Positions 33,271 to 36,319 of a stretch of DNA of 36,319 bases are shown piece after piece (the stretch's first letter is position 1; every line of letters begins with the position of its first letter). The position numbers and the translations under genes are program-made. Source of the DNA: Bacteriovorax stolpii (GTDB lineage Bacteria; Bdellovibrionota; UBA2428); contig CAMCVE010000018.1 of NCBI GenBank assembly GCA_945881775.1, positions 1 to 36,319 on the forward strand, written 5' to 3'. The notes under the pieces are model-generated. The model was not told where the DNA came from. It ran no database searches and worked only from the letters and a program-made list of their open reading frames with translations.

Positions 33271-34265
33271 TGGATCTCAAACAGTCTTTCTATAATCTCG
33301 ACCCAAGTCACGTTCTTAATTCGATCGAAGCGGCGATGGATCTCTCCCATCGTCCCGAAAAGCGTTGCACCGGTCGACTTATGGCGCTCAACAGCATCGA
33401 GAACCGCGTCTACGCCCTGGATCTCGAAGATGGCACCGAACTCGTAGCGAAGTTCTATCGACCCGGACGCTGGACCCAAAAGCAAATCGCGGAGGAACAC
33501 GAGTTCCTTGGTGCTCTGCACGAGGCCGATCTCTCCGTGATTCAGCCCCTTGAGCTCAGCAAAGGATTTAGTGATTGTCCGACACTTGCACTGAGCGATC
33601 TTGGAATTTTTCTGGCCGTGTTTCCGAGATCTCGAGCTCGCCTCAAGAGCGAGTTGCTACCCGACGAAATTCCCCTACTCGGTCGTCTTATTGCGCGGAT
33701 GCACAACGTGGGGCGCAACCTCAAACTTCCCCACCGAATGCGCCTCAACGCGGAAACCTACGGACGAGATCCGCTCGCATTCCTCAAAAAAAGTGACTTC
33801 ACCCAAAGCCCCATGGGCCTGCGCTATATCCAGACAGTTGAAGAACTTCTGCCGCAACTTCGTTTGCGCCTGCAAGGTCTCGCAACCCAACCTGTCCACG
33901 GGGACTGTCACGTGGGCAACATCCTCTGGGAGGGCGACCGCCCTTTCCTAACAGACTTCGATGACTGTGTGCACGCTCCCGTGGTCCAAGACTTCTGGCT
34001 CATTTGCCAAGGCCGCGACACCGAGAGCCTCAAGCGCCGAGACGCCATGATCGACGCCTATGAAGAGATCGCTTCCTTTGATTGGGACACTCTTGACGTC
34101 ATCGAAGCCCTACGAGGTCTTCGGATGATTCATTATTCCGCCTGGGTCGCAAGGCGCTGGGAAGATCCGTCCTTCCCTCGTATTTTCCCGACCTTTGCGT
34201 CGGATTCGTGGTGGCGCGAAGAAATCGAAGCTCTTTCGGACTGCCAGGAGCACTTGAACTCCTAA
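33270..34265 (+). CDS. srkA: SrkA-like stress response kinase (YihE/RdoA family)
   Basis: 331 residues, as in E. coli SrkA (328). This is an APH/choline-kinase-fold Ser/Thr protein kinase. Motifs: SIENRVYALDLEDGTELVAK with the ATP lysine near 61, EEHEFLGALHEADL (Glu of the alpha-C equivalent), the catalytic loop QPVHGDCHVGNILWEGDRP (Asp and Asn) near 211-222, and the metal-binding FLTDFDDCVHAPVVQDFWL. E. coli SrkA counters stress-induced death and modulates toxin-antitoxin and periplasmic stress. Start ATG overlaps the ABC stop by one base (TGATGG), so it is translationally linked to the exporter. Confidence 0.9.
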   Translation: MDLKQSFYNLDPSHVLNSIEAAMDLSHRPEKRCTGRLMALNSIENRVYALDLEDGTELVAKFYRPGRWTQKQIAEEHEFLGALHEADLSVIQPLELSKGFSDCPTLALSDLGIFLAVFPRSRARLKSELLPDEIPLLGRLIARMHNVGRNLKLPHRMRLNAETYGRDPLAFLKKSDFTQSPMGLRYIQTVEELLPQLRLRLQGLATQPVHGDCHVGNILWEGDRPFLTDFDDCVHAPVVQDFWLICQGRDTESLKRRDAMIDAYEEIASFDWDTLDVIEALRGLRMIHYSAWVARRWEDPSFPRIFPTFASDSWWREEIEALSDCQEHLNS

Positions 34266-34289
34266 GGCAAGCTCGGCTAAGAGAGTCCT

Positions 34290-34547
34290 ATGTCAGTCAC
34301 AGAGCGGCTCAAAAAACTTCTGGAAGAGCGCCACGAAGGTCCCTTCGTCTATCATTTTAAATTTGTAATGCCTCTAAGTTCGGTCGAAGAATTTTCACGG
34401 ATGATACCAGGAATTGAGACGAAGACTCGTCTTTCTTCGAACTCCAAGTACATTTCAATTTCATTTGATTTCAATACTGAGAACGCACAGGAAGTCGTCG
34501 ACATCTATCATCGGGTGCAAGCTATCCCAGGCATTCTCTCGCTATAG
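34290..34547 (+). CDS. DUF493 family protein (YbeD-like)
   Basis: 85 residues. Alignable with E. coli YbeD (87 residues): LKKLLEERHEGPFVYHFKFV at the start, TKTRLSSNSKYISISFDFNT (the conserved SSxGxYxS motif) and EVVDIYHRVQAIPGIL at the end. It has a small ferredoxin-like fold resembling the ACT-like regulatory domain and is cytoplasmic. Function is not well defined. AAGAGAG lies 8 bases before the ATG. It may be the last gene of the ABC/kinase operon, 24 bases after srkA, and converges with the gene at 34553. Confidence 0.82.
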   Translation: MSVTERLKKLLEERHEGPFVYHFKFVMPLSSVEEFSRMIPGIETKTRLSSNSKYISISFDFNTENAQEVVDIYHRVQAIPGILSL

Positions 34548-34552
34548 AAATC

Positions 34553-35059
34553 TCAGAGCGCCTTGGCTCGCGCACAGGGAAGCGTCTTAAGACCGACCTT
34601 AAACAAAACATCGATTTTATTGTCGCGCTTTGTCTGCACAACGCCTTTGCCGAACGCTGGATGATCCAGCACGTCTTTTTTGTCAAAAAATTTCGAAGGC
34701 TCGTAAGATGTAACGATCTTATCTCCCCAGGCCTTCACTCCTGCAAACCAGCTCTCCTCGAGCGCAGCTGACGTCTCGATACTCCTTGAGGCAGCTTTTG
34801 TCGCTGCAGCGGCCGAGGCCGGAGCTCCACCCGCACGACGCACGATTGTAGAAGCTGAAGCACGGGGAGCCTCGGGCTTGTTCTGGCGCTTGTACTTGTG
34901 GACTTGCCCGGTGACTTTGCACTGCACTCGGTCCACATACCCTTTGGCATCATGATTGATAACGACGTGCCAGGTGAACGCCTTTTCCTTGGGACTAAAA
35001 CACCAAATGTCCTTGGCAACAGGCGTGCGGTCGATATCGGTGCTCGGTTTGCTAGTCAT
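34553..35059 (-). CDS. Unknown protein with C-terminal HPxFGxGVV module
   Basis: 168 residues from ATG 35059, which has GGGGGA 8 bases upstream; the open frame extends to 35119 but would overlap guaD. Residues 1-55 (DIWCFSPKEKAFTWHVVINH) are folded-looking; 60-105 are Ala/Ser/Lys-rich and probably disordered; the C-terminal about 40 residues hold DHPAFGKGVVQTKRDNKIDV followed by LFKVGLKTL. This last motif, a small beta module with pattern HPxFGxGxV...VxFxxGxKxL, recurs in proteins of delta-type bacteria and resembles SH3/Tudor-like modules that bind nucleic acid or RNA polymerase. No function can be assigned. Confidence 0.65.
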   Translation of the reverse strand: MTSKPSTDIDRTPVAKDIWCFSPKEKAFTWHVVINHDAKGYVDRVQCKVTGQVHKYKRQNKPEAPRASASTIVRRAGGAPASAAAATKAASRSIETSAALEESWFAGVKAWGDKIVTSYEPSKFFDKKDVLDHPAFGKGVVQTKRDNKIDVLFKVGLKTLPCARAKAL

Positions 35060-35085
35060 AAAAAATTCCCCCGGTTCAAATTCTA

Positions 35086-35568
35086 TCAGTATTCCACGCG
35101 ATCCCGCTTCGACTTCCACAATTCAAAGACGCGCAGATGACCCTCGTAGGAATAGCCCTTCGTGGGAATGGAGCGTTTTTCTACGGGTAGCACGATCTCG
35201 CGGTAAATCAGATCATCATCGAATCCAGCGTCTGCCGCATCCTTGCGAGTGCTCGCAAAATAAATCGCTTTGGGGCGAGCCCAATACAGCGCGCCGAGGC
35301 ACATCGGGCAGGGTTCGCAGCTGGTGTAAATCTCACAGTCTTCGAGCTGAAAACTTGAAAGATTCTTGCAGGCGTCACGAATGGCCTGAACCTCCGCGTG
35401 CGCTGTGGGATCGTTGAGCGAGGTGACTTGGTTGAAGCCTCGCCCGACAACCCGTCCGTCCTTCACGACAAGCGCACCAAAAGGTCCACCGAGGCCCTTG
35501 AGCATGTTTTCTTCGGCCAACGCTGCGGCCTGACCCAGAAATTTAATGATGGTCGCTGAATCTTGCAT
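35086..35568 (-). CDS. guaD: Guanine deaminase (cytidine deaminase fold)
   Basis: 160 residues. Very close in pattern to B. subtilis GuaD (156): GLGGPFGALVVKDGRVVGRG, NDPTAHAEVQAIRDACK (zinc His and catalytic Glu in HAE), the zinc cysteines in TSCEPCPMCLGALYWARPKA, and DAADAGFDDDLIYREI, the domain-swapped active-site region. It converts guanine to xanthine in purine salvage. A GTG at 35580 adds four residues; ATG 35568 is preferred. It is downstream of the cytidine deaminase on the same strand, 24 bases apart, giving a small salvage cluster. Confidence 0.92.
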   Translation of the reverse strand: MQDSATIIKFLGQAAALAEENMLKGLGGPFGALVVKDGRVVGRGFNQVTSLNDPTAHAEVQAIRDACKNLSSFQLEDCEIYTSCEPCPMCLGALYWARPKAIYFASTRKDAADAGFDDDLIYREIVLPVEKRSIPTKGYSYEGHLRVFELWKSKRDRVEY

Positions 35569-35592
35569 AAATCTACCCACCCACTCGAGCGC

Positions 35593-36015
35593 CTAGGACT
35601 TGAGCTGCGACTTCTCAAAAGGTCGAGCTAGCAAATCACCAAAGTGTACGAGTTCTTGGATTCCCTGAAGGTTGGAAAGGTAAATCGGAAAACTCGGCTC
35701 GCAAAATTCGGAAAATACCTGCAGACACATCGCACAGGGTGCGACTGCTGGACTTGTATCAGTGACAAGCACCATGAACTCTGGCTCAAAGGGGCCCACC
35801 TGAGCGCGCGCAGACATCAGCGCCACACGCTCTGCACAGACGGTGGCTCCGTAGCTCGCATTCTCGACGTTGCACCCCGAGATGAGAGAATCTCGACCTT
35901 TGAGTTTGAGTGAGGCGCCCACCAGAAACCGAGAATAGGGAGCGTGCGCGCGCTTGTAGGCGTTGCAGGCTTCCCTCCAAGCAGAAAGGATTTCAGGACT
36001 CGGAGCTAGACTCAT
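35593..36015 (-). CDS. cdd: Cytidine deaminase
   Basis: 140 residues, typical of the homotetrameric form (about 130-140). APYSRFLVGASLKLK and GCNVENASYGATVCAERVAL (NVEN, zinc Cys and catalytic Glu in CAE) are canonical. The second zinc pair is APCAMCLQVFSEF, where most enzymes have PCGxCRQ: the two Cys remain, but Gly-to-Ala and Arg-to-Leu changes are seen. It converts cytidine to uridine. The open frame extends to a GTG at 36072, which abuts the upstream stop codon; ATG 36015 gives the normal length. Neither start has a clear ribosome site, so the longer form (159 residues) is possible. Confidence 0.87.
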   Translation of the reverse strand: MSLAPSPEILSAWREACNAYKRAHAPYSRFLVGASLKLKGRDSLISGCNVENASYGATVCAERVALMSARAQVGPFEPEFMVLVTDTSPAVAPCAMCLQVFSEFCEPSFPIYLSNLQGIQELVHFGDLLARPFEKSQLKS

Positions 36016-36072
36016 AAGTGGGGCTATTCTGTCAGAGAAAACCTCACTCAGCAATGCTTGTGAAGCAGGCAC

Positions 36073-36319
36073 CTAGGGCGCCCGGCACTGTCCCGAAGCA
36101 ATCCAAGTGACGGGCCCCGTCATCTTCAGCCGGTCCCCCGCAAGATTCTCAATCTGGAGATCGCCTCCAGGCATTTTGACGCGGAGCTTAGACTCACCAA
36201 GACCTCGCTTAAAACACGCAAAAGCGGCCGCACACGAGCTCGATCCCGAGGCCAAGGTGTAGGAGGACCCTCGCTCCCAGATTTCCATGCGAAGAGTGTC
36301 GCGCGAAACAACTTCGACG
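36073..36319 (-). CDS. dapF: Diaminopimelate epimerase-like protein, C-terminal part
   Basis: Only the C-terminal about 81 residues lie in the window; the frame runs off its end (VEVVSRDTLRMEIWERGSSY). DapF-like features are RDTLRMEIWERG, then SGSSSCAAAFACFKRG, and KMPGGDLQIENL followed by MTGPVTWIASG. DapF converts LL- to meso-diaminopimelate for lysine and peptidoglycan. The usual ACGxGxC block reads ASGSSSC, so the canonical catalytic Cys is Ser while the second Cys is kept. It could be a divergent DapF or a related racemase. It likely starts an operon with cdd and guaD. Confidence 0.75.
   Translation of the reverse strand, partial: VEVVSRDTLRMEIWERGSSYTLASGSSSCAAAFACFKRGLGESKLRVKMPGGDLQIENLAGDRLKMTGPVTWIASGQCRAP

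Overview
The window reads as chromosomal DNA from a Gram-negative bacterium. It encodes a type II secretion system with an outer-membrane secretin, a predicted outer-membrane beta-barrel, a signal-peptide-bearing MsrA and a DipZ-type thiol transporter. The pseudopilin and GspL/M/N style, an SrkA kinase and the form of a broken acyltransferase recall Bdellovibrionota or other delta-proteobacteria-like lineages. That assignment is tentative and comes from family resemblance only. I see no phage, plasmid, IS element or CRISPR array.

Layout. 1-1.0 kb: a short leucine-rich-repeat protein of the 21-residue bacterial (YopM/IpaH-like) class, then about 340 bases with no convincing gene. 1.1-3.8 kb: initiator tRNA-fMet (minus strand, with terminator and promoter), an NfsB-like nitroreductase, a PlsC-like acyltransferase pseudogene with its middle deleted, a YjbQ-family protein and an SH3/beta-barrel envelope protein. 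3.9-17.5 kb: one uninterrupted operon gspC-D-E-F-G-H-I-J-K-L-M-N, mostly with 1-4 nt overlaps, encoding a whole type II secretion machine except the prepilin peptidase GspO. 17.5 kb: tRNA-Ala(TGC) with its own promoter.

17.6-19.14 kb: an AT-richer arsenic block (arsC and a 5'-truncated ACR3 arsenite exporter) that looks transferred and joined abruptly to local DNA. 19.2-21.3 kb: a TetR regulator divergent from two membrane-protein genes (an unknown polytopic protein and an ABA4-like protein), with a perfect operator palindrome against the TetR start. 21.4-22.7 kb: citrate synthase, possibly leaderless. 22.8-24.8 kb: ldhA-like dehydrogenase plus a Gfo/Idh/MocA oxidoreductase. 25-27.2 kb: a CPBP protease-like membrane protein, and divergently an HTH-only LysR fragment coupled to a TauE/SafE permease and a DUF1634 protein.

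27.2-29.6 kb: divergent msrA and dipZ, which together look like an extracytoplasmic methionine-repair pair. 29.7-34.3 kb: a heterodimeric ABC exporter with one degenerate ATPase site, overlapped by an SrkA-like kinase gene, then a DUF493 protein. 34.5-36.3 kb (minus strand): a protein with a C-terminal HPxFGxGVV module, guanine deaminase, cytidine deaminase and the C-terminal part of a DapF-like epimerase that runs off the window.

The clearest functional units are the secretion operon, the MsrA/DipZ pair, the ABC/SrkA operon and the TetR-controlled membrane pair. The clearest signs of genome change are the acyltransferase remnant, the truncated ACR3 and the shortened LysR gene. No wholly new system is demonstrated. 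The best leads are the truncated ars block, the HTH-only LysR/TauE coupling, the ABC/kinase operon and the Ser-for-Cys change in the DapF-like protein.
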